11,477 bases of DNA from the NCBI GenBank assembly GCA_021805955.1, contig JAJZDO010000093.1:1-11477 (forward strand), read 5' to 3'. A model generated the notes under the pieces. It worked only from the letters and a program-made list of their open reading frames with translations, made no database searches and was not told where the DNA came from. This document shows positions 1 through 6,964 of this stretch, piece by piece (positions within the stretch are counted from its first letter, which is position 1; every line of letters starts with the position of its first letter). Position numbers and translations under genes: made by a program. The DNA comes from Acidobacteriota bacterium. Lineage in GTDB: Bacteria; Acidobacteriota; Terriglobia; Terriglobales; Acidobacteriaceae.

Positions 1-378
1 TGTGGTCTTTGGCCGAGGCGCAGGGTACAGTCCCGTGATGATGGAGAGATGATTGGGAAAGGTGAGCGAAGGATAGCTAGGCAACATGCCTTGCGGTGCC
101 CAGACTCCATCGTGACCAAGTTCTAGCAGATGCTGCGCCTGATCTCGGTGCGCATAGTCCCAGCGAAATCCATCGAGAGAGGCAAGCACGACGTAGTGCG
201 CGCGTTGTGCCGCGGCAGAGTTTGGCCCATGATCCGAGTGGATGACGGGAAGGCTGGTCGATGCAGATGACTGTGCGAAACACGACGAAAAGGCGAGGAA
301 GAACCAGCAAAATGCAGGAAGAAAGAAGTGACGCAACAGAGCGGAGCGGCTGTGTGTCATGCGTAAACGCTTCTTCAT
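1..378 (-). CDS. Secreted nucleotide pyrophosphatase/phosphodiesterase-family enzyme (5' part only)
   Basis: The gene runs off the left window edge, so only the first 126 codons are present and no stop is visible. The reading begins MKKRLRM, followed by a hydrophobic stretch (about residues 13-34) ending CFAQSS, which looks like a Sec signal peptide cleaved near residue 35. The mature part contains VVLASLDGFRWDY (D69 is the expected first metal ligand) and, 37 residues later, PSLTFPNHLSIITGLYP. The latter matches the TFPNH nucleophile signature of type I phosphodiesterase/NPP enzymes, with T106 as expected nucleophile. These zinc enzymes of the alkaline phosphatase superfamily hydrolyse phosphodiester or pyrophosphate bonds, here probably in the periplasm. 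The substrate cannot be told. The start at 378 gives a positively charged n-region and has GAGG 9 bases upstream; ATG at 360 is the alternative. It diverges from the alpha-galactosidase. Confidence 0.85.
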   Translation of the reverse strand, partial: MKKRLRMTHSRSALLRHFFLPAFCWFFLAFSSCFAQSSASTSLPVIHSDHGPNSAAAQRAHYVVLASLDGFRWDYAHRDQAQHLLELGHDGVWAPQGMLPSYPSLTFPNHLSIITGLYPAPRPKTT

Positions 379-475
379 CCTTCAGAGCCTCATGCAGAAG
401 ATTAGCAGACAGTGATTGCCTTTGAATGGTTGGATTGCCATTTGTGAGCAAAGCGATTTGGTGTAGGATGCCTGC
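379..475. promoter_or_regulatory. Divergent intergenic control region, phosphodiesterase / alpha-galactosidase
   Basis: This 97-bp gap separates two outward-facing genes for exported hydrolases, so both promoters must lie here or within the opposite gene. A TTGCCA at 435-440 could be a -35 element for the plus strand, but no matching -10 is seen at normal spacing. TAGGA at 464-468 lies 7 bases before the galactosidase ATG and is its probable ribosome binding site. No clear operator palindrome was found. Confidence 0.4.
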
Positions 476-1891
476 ATGCTCGCATACCGTCTTCGTATCG
501 CACTCTGCTTGACTCTGTTTGCACTTATCATGAGGGCAGCATCGGCGCAGTCGTCGCATCCTTCCATGCTTGCTGCAACGCCTCCCATGGGTTGGAACAG
601 TTGGGATGCTTATGGTTTCACCATTACGGAATCACAGTTTCGTGACAACGTGGCCGTGCTGGCTTCCATGCATTCGTTTGGCTGGCAATATGCTGTCATT
701 GACGAAGGCTGGTACATGCAGAACCCGCTTGCTTCCAAGGCTGCGGAACAGCATTTTCAACTGGATGCGCATGGCCGTCTGATTCCTGCCGTGGAGCGAT
801 TTCCTTCCGCAGCAGGCGGAGCCGGGTTGAAGCCCATCGCCGATCGGGTTCATGCTCAGGGATTGCTCTTCGGGATTCACCTGATCCGGGGAATTCCTCG
901 AGAAAGCGTACGGCGCAATCTACCGATCGCAGGTTCACCTTTCACGACGGCCGATGCAGGCGATACGAGCGACGCTTGCCCCTGGGATGATGGCAACTAT
1001 GGTGTGCGAGACAATGCCGCCGGTCAGGCATGGTACGACTCCATGATCGGGCTGTATGCCTCGTGGGGCGTGGATTTTCTCAAGGTAGATTGCATTTCAG
1101 ACCATCCCTACAAGCCGACGGAGATACGCCAGATTGCCGCCGCCATTCACAAAACCGGCCGTCGAATTGTGCTGAGCCTGTCTCCGGGTCCAACCTCGCT
1201 GGGGCATGCTTCCGAGGTGGCGCAGTATGCGCAGATGTGGCGTATCTCGGACGATCACTGGGATGTATGGTCACATGTTGCTGAGCCGGGCAAATCGGAG
1301 TTTCCGCTGGGTACGCGACAGGCATTTGACCGCCTGGCGCAGTGGAATCGTTGGGCCGCTCCGGGCCACTGGCCGGATGAAGACATGCTACCCTTTGGTG
1401 CGCTCGAGCCGCATCCAGGTTGGGGAACTGCGCGAGCTTCGCGCCTGACCCAAACCGAAGAGCAGACCGAGTTCACGCTTTGGTCAGTTGCGCGCTCGCC
1501 GCTGATTCTGGGGGCCAATCTCACGCTGCTGGATCATCCCACGCGTGCCCTGATGCAGAACAAGCTGCTGATCGCGTTGAACCAGCAGGGAGACGGACAT
1601 CCTCGCACGGATCTTCAAAGTGGAAGCAGCCTGTTGCGTGTCTGGGAATCGACCATCCCCAGCGGCACGTTTGCCGGGCGTTATCTGGCTGTTTTTAATC
1701 TTGGCGAAGCGCCTACTGTGGCATCGCTGAACTGGAAGTTGCTCAAGACAGCAGACGGTCATGCTGCAAGCCGGATCCACGATCTGACGGATGAAAAGAC
1801 ATGGTTGGCTCCGGCAGCAGTGAGCGTGCCACTGGCTGCGCATGGAAGCGTCGTCTTGCGCATGACAGGTGAAGCGTCGTCCACGCGGTGA
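476..1891 (+). CDS. Secreted alpha-galactosidase, glycoside hydrolase family 27
   Basis: This 471-residue protein hydrolyses terminal alpha-linked galactose from oligo- or polysaccharides with retention of configuration, probably outside the cytoplasm. Residues 1-26 form a signal peptide (charged start, hydrophobic core LCLTLFALIM, AASAQ cleavage region). The catalytic barrel opens with the GH27 hallmark PPMGWNSWDAYG (36-47). FLKVDC at 201-206 holds the expected nucleophile D205. WRISDDHWD at 255-263 holds the expected acid/base Asp (D259 or D260). GHWPDEDMLPFG at 297-308 is another family-typical block. A C-terminal beta domain follows from about residue 355. The length is normal for the family. 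The start is supported by TAGGA 7 bases upstream. Related GH27 members act as alpha-N-acetylgalactosaminidases or isomalto-dextranases, so substrate specificity is inferred. The gene ends at a strong hairpin terminator. Confidence 0.93.
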   Translation: MLAYRLRIALCLTLFALIMRAASAQSSHPSMLAATPPMGWNSWDAYGFTITESQFRDNVAVLASMHSFGWQYAVIDEGWYMQNPLASKAAEQHFQLDAHGRLIPAVERFPSAAGGAGLKPIADRVHAQGLLFGIHLIRGIPRESVRRNLPIAGSPFTTADAGDTSDACPWDDGNYGVRDNAAGQAWYDSMIGLYASWGVDFLKVDCISDHPYKPTEIRQIAAAIHKTGRRIVLSLSPGPTSLGHASEVAQYAQMWRISDDHWDVWSHVAEPGKSEFPLGTRQAFDRLAQWNRWAAPGHWPDEDMLPFGALEPHPGWGTARASRLTQTEEQTEFTLWSVARSPLILGANLTLLDHPTRALMQNKLLIALNQQGDGHPRTDLQSGSSLLRVWESTIPSGTFAGRYLAVFNLGEAPTVASLNWKLLKTADGHAASRIHDLTDEKTWLAPAAVSVPLAAHGSVVLRMTGEASSTR

Positions 1892-1915
1892 CAACACCTG
1901 CACACAAGATGCTAC

Positions 1916-1965
1916 AAACCCAGGAGTGCCGCCTGTTCCTGGCTGCACTCCTGGGTTTATGTTTT
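1916..1965. terminator. Strong hairpin terminator between convergent alpha-galactosidase and ilvE
   Basis: A perfect 14-bp inverted repeat (AAACCCAGGAGTGC at 1916-1929 and its complement at 1945-1958) can extend inward by three more pairs past one mismatch, leaving a 7-base loop. On the plus strand it is followed by a T-rich tail (TTTATGTTTTT), the pattern of a rho-independent terminator for the alpha-galactosidase gene. It lies 25 bp outside the ilvE stop, so it may also stop minus-strand transcripts, although the T tract on that side is short (TTTG). Confidence 0.85.
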
Positions 1966-1982
1966 TGCGGCATGTGAGTGTG

Positions 1983-2927
1983 TCAGACAGTTACGGCTTC
2001 CGATGCCGTGACTTTGACCGGCGTCAACCATCCGAATCGATCTGGTTTCAGCCCGTTGGCGATGCCGAAAAATTCGTCGGCGATCTGCTGGCTCACAGGC
2101 CCGGTGGTCCCATCTCCAATCACAATGCGATCAATGGACCGGATGGGAGAAACTTCCGCGGCTGTGCCGGTGAAGAAGACCTCATCTGCGATATAGAGCA
2201 TCTCTCGCGGGATCGACTGCTCCACAACAGGCAGGCCGAGGTGTCGAGCAATGGTCAGCACGGAGTCACGCGTGATGCCTGAGAGCGCTGAGTTGGCCAG
2301 TGGCGGCGTGTAAAGCACACCGCTGCGTACCACAAAGACATTTTCTCCAGAACCCTCAGAGACCAGCCCATTCACGTCCAGAGCAATGCCCTCGGCATAT
2401 CCGTTGACATCGGCTTCCATGCGAATTAACTGCGAGTTCATGTAGTTTGCGCCGGCTTTGGCCAAGGCGGGCATCGTGTTTGGTGCCAGCCTATTCCAAC
2501 TGCTGATGCAGACATCCGCGCCACCGTGCTCGGCAGCCACATATTTTCCCCAGGGGAAGTTTGCGATAAACACATCCACCGGGCATTTGGAAGGGTTGAT
2601 GCCAATTTCACCGTAGCCGCGCATGGCAATCGGTCGAATGTAGCAAGGCGCAATGCCATTGGCTTCAACCGTCTCGACGACGGCCGCGCACAGTTCGTCG
2701 AGGGAATAGGGTAGAGCCATGCGATAGATTTTGGCCGAATCGATCAGCCGCTGCATGTGCTCGGGCAGGCGGAAAATCGCGGCTCCGGACGGCTGTCCGT
2801 AGCAGCGTATTCCCTCAAAAACGCTCGACCCGTAGTGAACCACATGACTCATCACGTGGATATTTGCCTGTTCCCAGGGAATCAGGCTGCCGTTGCGCCA
2901 GATATTCTCAGTTGGCTGTATGGGCAT
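1983..2927 (-). CDS. ilvE: Branched-chain amino acid aminotransferase
   Basis: This 314-residue enzyme is a fold-type IV PLP aminotransferase that interconverts leucine, isoleucine and valine with their 2-oxo acids using glutamate/2-oxoglutarate, in the cytoplasm. The family pattern is clear. HYGSSVFEGIR lies at 31-41. The PLP Schiff-base lysine is K157 in LAKAGANYMNSQL. SEGSGENVF lies at 190-198, the phosphate-binding SGITRDSV at 216-223, and FFTGTAAEV at 251-259. Length matches bacterial IlvE. The ATG is supported by AGGAG (2936-2940 on the complement) with 8 bases of spacing. D-amino acid transaminase and aminodeoxychorismate lyase share the fold, but the length and the FEGIRCY and EGSGENVF blocks favour IlvE. 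It stands alone, convergent with the galactosidase and divergent from the sugar kinase. Confidence 0.95.
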   Translation of the reverse strand: MPIQPTENIWRNGSLIPWEQANIHVMSHVVHYGSSVFEGIRCYGQPSGAAIFRLPEHMQRLIDSAKIYRMALPYSLDELCAAVVETVEANGIAPCYIRPIAMRGYGEIGINPSKCPVDVFIANFPWGKYVAAEHGGADVCISSWNRLAPNTMPALAKAGANYMNSQLIRMEADVNGYAEGIALDVNGLVSEGSGENVFVVRSGVLYTPPLANSALSGITRDSVLTIARHLGLPVVEQSIPREMLYIADEVFFTGTAAEVSPIRSIDRIVIGDGTTGPVSQQIADEFFGIANGLKPDRFGWLTPVKVTASEAVTV

Positions 2928-2974
2928 AATGTGTGCTCCTGGTACATCCTCGTTTCCAAATCAGTACGGCTTAG

Positions 2975-3002
2975 GGTATCGCGAACCGGGAACCCTTGTC
3001 AC
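2975..3002 (-). promoter_or_regulatory. Putative sigma70-type promoter of ilvE
   Basis: Read on the minus strand, GTGACA (5 of 6 to the -35 consensus) is followed after 16 bases by GATACC (3 of 6 to the -10). Transcription would begin about 40 bases before the ilvE ATG. The -10 match is weak, so this is only a candidate. Confidence 0.3.
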
Positions 3003-3134
3003 GGATGCACGGTCGACCGAGGCGCGAATGGATTGCGCTGAACTTCCGTGCGGGAAGCTGCCGCCGCGCCTTACAATCAGACCTTGACGATTCCAGCACG
3101 GTTGCAGCCATTCTCAAGGTCAGGTTTCGTCACC

Positions 3135-3139
3135 AGGAG
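3135..3139 (+). promoter_or_regulatory. Ribosome binding site deciding the sugar-kinase start
   Basis: AGGAG lies 6 bases before a TTG codon at 3146. The protein read from that TTG begins MRRILGIGELLWDVLP, exactly where PfkB kinases normally begin. No comparable site precedes the longer reading from 2996. Confidence 0.7.
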
Positions 3140-3145
3140 TTGAGT

Positions 3146-4057
3146 TTGCGTCGGATATTGGGCATCGGAGAATTGCTTTGGGACGTGCTTCCATCCGGGC
3201 AGCAGTTGGGGGGTGCGCCTGCCAATTACAGCGTGATGTCCGGTCGATTGGGCAACCATGCGACCATCCTGAGCCGCATCGGACAGGATGATCTGGCGCA
3301 GCAGACGCTCAGCATTCTGCGCGGTTATCCGGTAGACGTGAGTCTGCTGCAAAGCGACGCGCAGCATGAGACCGGGCGTGTCACTGTGGAGTTGGCGGAC
3401 GGGCAACCAAGCTACGTCATTCATGCTCCGGCAGCCTGGGATTTTATGGAGAAGACAGCGGCCTGGATCGAAGCCGTTCAACAGGCAGACGCGCTGTGTT
3501 TTGGAAGTCTGGGACAACGCCATGCAGTCTCGCGTCAGACGATTGATTCACTCGTACAATCCGCGCCGCCCAGGTGTGAACGAATCTTCGATGTCAACCT
3601 GCGCGACCCTTATTTTTCCGCAGAGATTCTGCGCGCTTCAATCGAGCTTGCCAGCGTGGTCAAGATGAACGACCTGGAAGTTCCGCGGGTTCTTGGTCTG
3701 ATTGGGTTGGTCGTGCAAAACGCAGCCGATGCCCTGCGTGCCGGGGCTGAGGCGATGCTGGAGCACTTCCCCGGCTTGCGTTTGGTGGCTGTAACGTGCG
3801 GAGGTGAGGGCAGCCTGCTGGTCAACCGCAACGACTGGCATCGCCATCCGGGAGTGCCGACGCAGGTGGTAGACGCCATTGGCGCAGGAGACGCCTTTAC
3901 CGCAGCCATGACTCACTATTTGCTCCAGGCAGCGCCTTTGAAGACATTGAATGAGGCGGGTAACCGATGGGGTAGCTACATCGCCTCGCAGGCTGGTGCC
4001 ATGCCCGTGATTAGCCAGGAGACAATTGCCCGATTGCGCAGCGAGATCGAAGGTTGA
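3146..4057 (+). CDS. PfkB-family carbohydrate kinase, fructokinase-like
   Basis: The product is a cytoplasmic ribokinase/PfkB-superfamily kinase that phosphorylates a sugar with ATP. From the chosen TTG start it has 303 residues, the usual size. The N-terminal block ILGIGELLWDVLP is followed by LGGAPANYS (21-29), the substrate-binding motif typical of bacterial fructokinases. Further blocks are GSLGQR (120-125), FDVNLRDPYF (148-157), VTCGGEGS (216-223) and the family signature DAIGAGDAF (243-251), with D249 as expected catalytic base. The reading frame is open back to 2996, but those extra 50 residues have no family resemblance and lack a ribosome site. Fructose is the most likely substrate from the GGAPAN and AWD patterns; other hexoses or pentoses remain possible. 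It diverges from ilvE and converges on the aldo/keto reductase with 60 bp between stops. Confidence 0.88.
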   Translation: MRRILGIGELLWDVLPSGQQLGGAPANYSVMSGRLGNHATILSRIGQDDLAQQTLSILRGYPVDVSLLQSDAQHETGRVTVELADGQPSYVIHAPAAWDFMEKTAAWIEAVQQADALCFGSLGQRHAVSRQTIDSLVQSAPPRCERIFDVNLRDPYFSAEILRASIELASVVKMNDLEVPRVLGLIGLVVQNAADALRAGAEAMLEHFPGLRLVAVTCGGEGSLLVNRNDWHRHPGVPTQVVDAIGAGDAFTAAMTHYLLQAAPLKTLNEAGNRWGSYIASQAGAMPVISQETIARLRSEIEG

Positions 4058-4117
4058 GGCTCCGGCTTTGACTCTGAGTCCAACGTGGGCGGCATCTCGT
4101 CGTCATCGCCGCAGATT

Positions 4118-5104
4118 TCAGCGGTTCACCATTCGCATGGTTGCCTCAGGATAGCGCTGTCCTCGTGCGGCATCACGGCCCAGTACGCGATCCATCTCTG
4201 CCAATTCTTCCGCGCTGCATGTGATCTCCAAAGCGCCCAGATTCTGCTCCAGATAGGCAACTCGCTTGGTGCCTGGAATGGGAAAGATATCGTTCCCCTG
4301 AGCCAGCAACCATGCAAGAGCCAACTGGGACGCGGTACAGCCCTTCTTCGCGGCCAGAGATTCAATGAAGGCAACCAGCTTGAGATTGGCCGCAAAGTTT
4401 TCACCCTGAAAGCGCGGGTGATTGCGTCGCGTGTCTGTTGGGTCCAGGTCTTCCAGCTTGCGGAAGCGTCCGGTCAAAAATCCACGCCCCAGTGGGCTGT
4501 AAGCAACAAAAGCGATTCCAAGCTCGCGGACGAGTGGAAGAATCTCCGGCTCTGGATCGCGAGTCCACAGGGAATATTCCGTTTGCAGCGCTGCAATGGG
4601 ATGGATAGCATGAGCGCGGCGTATGGTCTGTGGTGCAGCTTCCGATAGACCCAGGTAGCGAACCTTGCCGGCCTCAACCAGTTCAGCCATCGCCCCAACG
4701 GTTTCTTCAATTGGAGTTTCCGGGTCAACTCGATGCTGATAGTAAAGATCAATCGTCTCCACGCCCAGACGCCGGAGACTGGCTTCGCATGCTTGCCGGA
4801 CATAATCCGGCCTTCCGCTCACGCCCATCGGCGCTCCGGTCTCCGAGCGTCGAATGCCAAATTTCGTTGCCAAAAATACCTGTTCACGACGCCCTCGAAT
4901 CGCTCGTCCAACCAGCTCTTCATTGCGTCCCAGACCATACATATCCGCTGTATCCAGAAAGGTTCCGCCTAGATCGAGAGAGCGATGAATGACGGAAATC
5001 GCCTCCTTTTCGTCACCGGGCACATAGAAGTCAGACATGCCCATACACCCCAGTCCGATACGAGCGACAGCCTCTCCTGTTTGAGCGAAATCAGCAAATC
5101 TCAT
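4118..5104 (-). CDS. Aldo/keto reductase (NADP-dependent oxidoreductase)
   Basis: This 328-residue TIM-barrel enzyme of the aldo/keto reductase superfamily reduces or oxidises carbonyl/alcohol substrates with NADP(H) in the cytoplasm. The catalytic tetrad is intact: D51 and Y56 in LDTADMYG, K81 in ATKFG, and H124 in LYYQHRVD. C-terminal IPGTKR (276-281) fits the cofactor phosphate site. GLGCMGMS near the N-terminus and the DxYQHR pattern resemble the AKR13/YakC-type group. The frame is open to 5242, but the start is placed at 5104 because AGGAG (5113-5117 on the complement) sits 8 bases upstream; the ATG at 5110 is only 2 bases from it. The upstream extension looks non-coding. The substrate is unknown. 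It is divergent from a GntR/LacI-type regulator, which could control it. Confidence 0.92.
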   Translation of the reverse strand: MRFADFAQTGEAVARIGLGCMGMSDFYVPGDEKEAISVIHRSLDLGGTFLDTADMYGLGRNEELVGRAIRGRREQVFLATKFGIRRSETGAPMGVSGRPDYVRQACEASLRRLGVETIDLYYQHRVDPETPIEETVGAMAELVEAGKVRYLGLSEAAPQTIRRAHAIHPIAALQTEYSLWTRDPEPEILPLVRELGIAFVAYSPLGRGFLTGRFRKLEDLDPTDTRRNHPRFQGENFAANLKLVAFIESLAAKKGCTASQLALAWLLAQGNDIFPIPGTKRVAYLEQNLGALEITCSAEELAEMDRVLGRDAARGQRYPEATMRMVNR

Positions 5105-5191
5105 GGGCATTTCTCCTTCACCTGCCAGTCTAACCTGCGATGCGACCTGTACGAAACCGCTCAACAACCGATGAACTGCGCAAGAAATGCA

Positions 5192-5221
5192 TTGACAAAA
5201 CAAAAGACATTCACCGAGCAT
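5192..5221 (+). promoter_or_regulatory. Putative promoter of the GntR-type regulator
   Basis: A perfect TTGACA (5192-5197) is followed after 18 bases by GAGCAT (5216-5221), a weak -10 match. Transcription would start near 5228, about 40 bases before the regulator ATG. The candidate operator repeat at 5229-5253 lies immediately downstream. Confidence 0.35.
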
Positions 5222-5228
5222 TTGAAAA

Positions 5229-5253
5229 GGTAAGTAACTCAATCGGATTTACC
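5229..5253. promoter_or_regulatory. Possible operator: inverted repeat GGTAA-N15-TTACC
   Basis: Two 5-base half sites in inverted orientation lie between the aldo/keto reductase and the regulator, just after the putative promoter and before the regulator start. The position suits autoregulation, but the arms are short and could be chance. Confidence 0.2.
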
Positions 5254-5269
5254 GGGAAGAAGAGTGTCT

Positions 5270-6478
5270 ATGGGAAATCGTCAGAAGGATGTTTTGGAAG
5301 TAGATAGTCAGCGTACAGTCGGAAAGGCTGCTCCCAAGCATCAATTGATCTTTGATTCCTTGCACAGTCGCATCCTCAACGGAACCTTCAAGCCCGGAGA
5401 CAGGCTGCCGAGTGAAGCCGAACTCGGCAAGACATTTGACGCATCCAGAATCACGGTGGCCAAAGCGGTTCTCGAGCTGCAGCGAATGAATCTGGTGACG
5501 CGTCGGCCCGGTGCGGGAACCCACGTCACGCGCAAACCGCAGGCGGCAGGCTATACGCTCGGTCTGCTCATTCCAGAGTTGGGCATGACGGAGATATTTG
5601 ACCCCATTTGCCACGGCATGATGCGTTCGCCGTTTGCTCGTCCGGACTCACTCCTCTGGCCCAGTGTTTCGCGCGCGGGCGGTGTCTCCAGTTCGGCCGC
5701 AGCGCCCAGCGACAAGGAAGCCATTGAACAAGCCGAGTATATGGCGCAGCACTTTATCTCCCAGCAGGTTGCAGGCGTATTTTTTGCTCCATTGGAACTG
5801 GTCGCGGGCATGGATGCAGCCAATCGACGCATCATGCGAATGCTGGAGCGCTCCCGGATGCCTGTCGTGCTTCTCGATCGGTGTTACCTGCCGTATCCGG
5901 AGCGTTCCGAGAATGATCTGGTTGGCATTGATAATCGCCGTACCGGATTTCAAATTACCCAGCGGTTGATTGGCAGCGGAGTCAGGCGGCTACTCTTCTT
6001 TGCGGAACCCAACTCCGCCCCGACGGTCGCGGCACGCATTTCAGGATGCATGGAAGCCTCTCGGCAAGTTCCCGATGCTGTGACGGAGATTCGCACGGCG
6101 CATGCGCTGGATGTGACAACGGTGCGGAAGATTCTGGAACAGGTGCGTCCGGATGGCATTGTCTGCGCCAACGACGTAACGGCGGCACGGTTAATGCAGA
6201 CGGTGCTTGCGCTGGGTCGGCGGATTCCAGAGGAGATTCAGATGGTGGGCATCGACGATGTACGCTATGCAAGTCTGTTGCCCGTTCCGCTCACCACCAT
6301 GCACCAGGACTGCAATGCCATTGGAGTGATCGCCATGGCGACGATGCTGGAGCGTCTGGAGCATCCTGACCTGCCGGTGAGAGAGATTCTCTTGTCGACG
6401 CGGCTGGTTGAGCGCAACTCCTGCCAGCCAATGATCCCCCGCGAATCGGCTCTGGCTATGGGAAGCACGGAGCATTGA
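5270..6478 (+). CDS. Transcriptional regulator with GntR winged-helix head and LacI-type sensor
   Basis: This is a 402-residue DNA-binding regulator, probably sugar-responsive. Residues about 23-89 form a GntR-type winged helix (KHQLIFDSLHSRILNG, FKPGDRLPSEAEL, ASRITVAKAVLELQ, LVTRRPGAGTHVT). Residues about 97-387 form a periplasmic-binding-protein-like LacI/GalR sensor: GLLIPELG, GVFFAP, PVVLLDR, VGIDN, GIVCANDVTAA, and MVGIDDVRYASLLPVPLTTMHQD close to the C-terminus. This head-body combination is known from AraR-like repressors, which release DNA on binding a sugar. ATG at 5270 has a GAAGAAGAG purine stretch upstream; GTG at 5264 is an alternative adding two residues. It diverges from the aldo/keto reductase. 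The true ligand and targets are not shown by the sequence; neighbouring sugar genes make a carbohydrate likely. Confidence 0.9.
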   Translation: MGNRQKDVLEVDSQRTVGKAAPKHQLIFDSLHSRILNGTFKPGDRLPSEAELGKTFDASRITVAKAVLELQRMNLVTRRPGAGTHVTRKPQAAGYTLGLLIPELGMTEIFDPICHGMMRSPFARPDSLLWPSVSRAGGVSSSAAAPSDKEAIEQAEYMAQHFISQQVAGVFFAPLELVAGMDAANRRIMRMLERSRMPVVLLDRCYLPYPERSENDLVGIDNRRTGFQITQRLIGSGVRRLLFFAEPNSAPTVAARISGCMEASRQVPDAVTEIRTAHALDVTTVRKILEQVRPDGIVCANDVTAARLMQTVLALGRRIPEEIQMVGIDDVRYASLLPVPLTTMHQDCNAIGVIAMATMLERLEHPDLPVREILLSTRLVERNSCQPMIPRESALAMGSTEH

Positions 6479-6479
6479 G

Positions 6480-6552
6480 CAAGCGCCCAAAGTAAGCATA
6501 GAGACCAAGCGCCCAAAGTAAGCGCATCGACCAGGCGCATAGACAAAACGCC
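6480..6552 (+). repeat. Short tandem repeat, 26-bp period, after the regulator
   Basis: CAAGCGCCCAAAGTAAGC occurs identically at 6480-6497 and 6506-6523. A degenerate partial third copy (CAGGCGCATAGACAAAACGC) begins at 6532, keeping the 26-bp spacing. It fills most of the 93-bp gap between the convergent regulator and cytochrome c genes. The repeat is followed by AAAACGCC/GGCTTTT arms (6545-6561), a very short hairpin that might be a weak bidirectional terminator. Confidence 0.75.
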
Positions 6553-6571
6553 AGGGCTTTTCGTGCTCGGG

Positions 6572-6940
6572 TCAGTTGTGTGTCTTTGCCGCAGGATGGC
6601 TGCGCAGCCACGTCACCAACTCGCTCACCTCATCACGAGTGAGGGAATCGCCAAAAGCTGGCATTTTCTGGCCACCGTTGTTGATCTGCTTTGCTAGCCG
6701 GGAACCGCGCCAGTGCCACCATCCCAAATGCGCCAGCGACGGGCCTTTCGCCGTGCCGGTCGCCGTCTTCCCATGGCAATAGCCGCAGCCCTTTGTCTGG
6801 TAGAGCGTTGCGCCGGCTTCGATTTTCTGCGCTCGGGTCATGGCGTGGACGGTCATGGCGTGGGTCGGCAGTGCAGCCAATCCAGCAAGTATCCCGCATA
6901 GGAGTAAGAACTGAGTGGTCGAGGGCTTCAAAATCATCAT
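6572..6940 (-). CDS. Small exported monoheme cytochrome c
   Basis: This 122-residue protein is a class I-like cytochrome c, an electron carrier of the periplasm or membrane face. Residues 1-28 are a signal peptide (FLLLCGILAGLAALPTHA). The heme attachment motif is C52-G-Y-C55-H56, and M93 in QKMPAFG is the probable distal axial ligand. LTRDEVSELVTWLRS (100-114) is the usual C-terminal helix. The domain order fits the cbb3-type cytochrome c fold family. It begins only 24 bp after the stop of the pentaheme cytochrome gene on the same strand, so the two are probably co-transcribed and may exchange electrons. The ribosome site is weak (ATCGG); the second of two adjacent ATGs could also be used. 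Confidence 0.9.
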   Translation of the reverse strand: MMILKPSTTQFLLLCGILAGLAALPTHAMTVHAMTRAQKIEAGATLYQTKGCGYCHGKTATGTAKGPSLAHLGWWHWRGSRLAKQINNGGQKMPAFGDSLTRDEVSELVTWLRSHPAAKTHN

Positions 6941-6964
6941 CCGATTCAGTGTAGCGAACGCTGC

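Noticed and set aside
77..559. 160-codon minus-strand reading frame
   Set aside because: It overlaps, in another frame, the phosphodiesterase start that has clear family motifs, and runs into the galactosidase coding region; its translation has no domain character.
4058..4117. Possible terminator between the convergent kinase and reductase genes
   Set aside because: Only GACTC-T-GAGTC and a 5-bp GCGGC/GCCGC pairing are present, with a loop too small or too large and no T tract.
4085..4648. 187-codon plus-strand reading frame opposite the aldo/keto reductase
   Set aside because: Shadow of the reductase, whose catalytic tetrad is intact; its translation shows no domain.
5105..5242. N-terminal extension of the aldo/keto reductase
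   Set aside because: AGGAG at 8 bases fixes the start at 5104; the extension is not family-like and would cover the intergenic control region.
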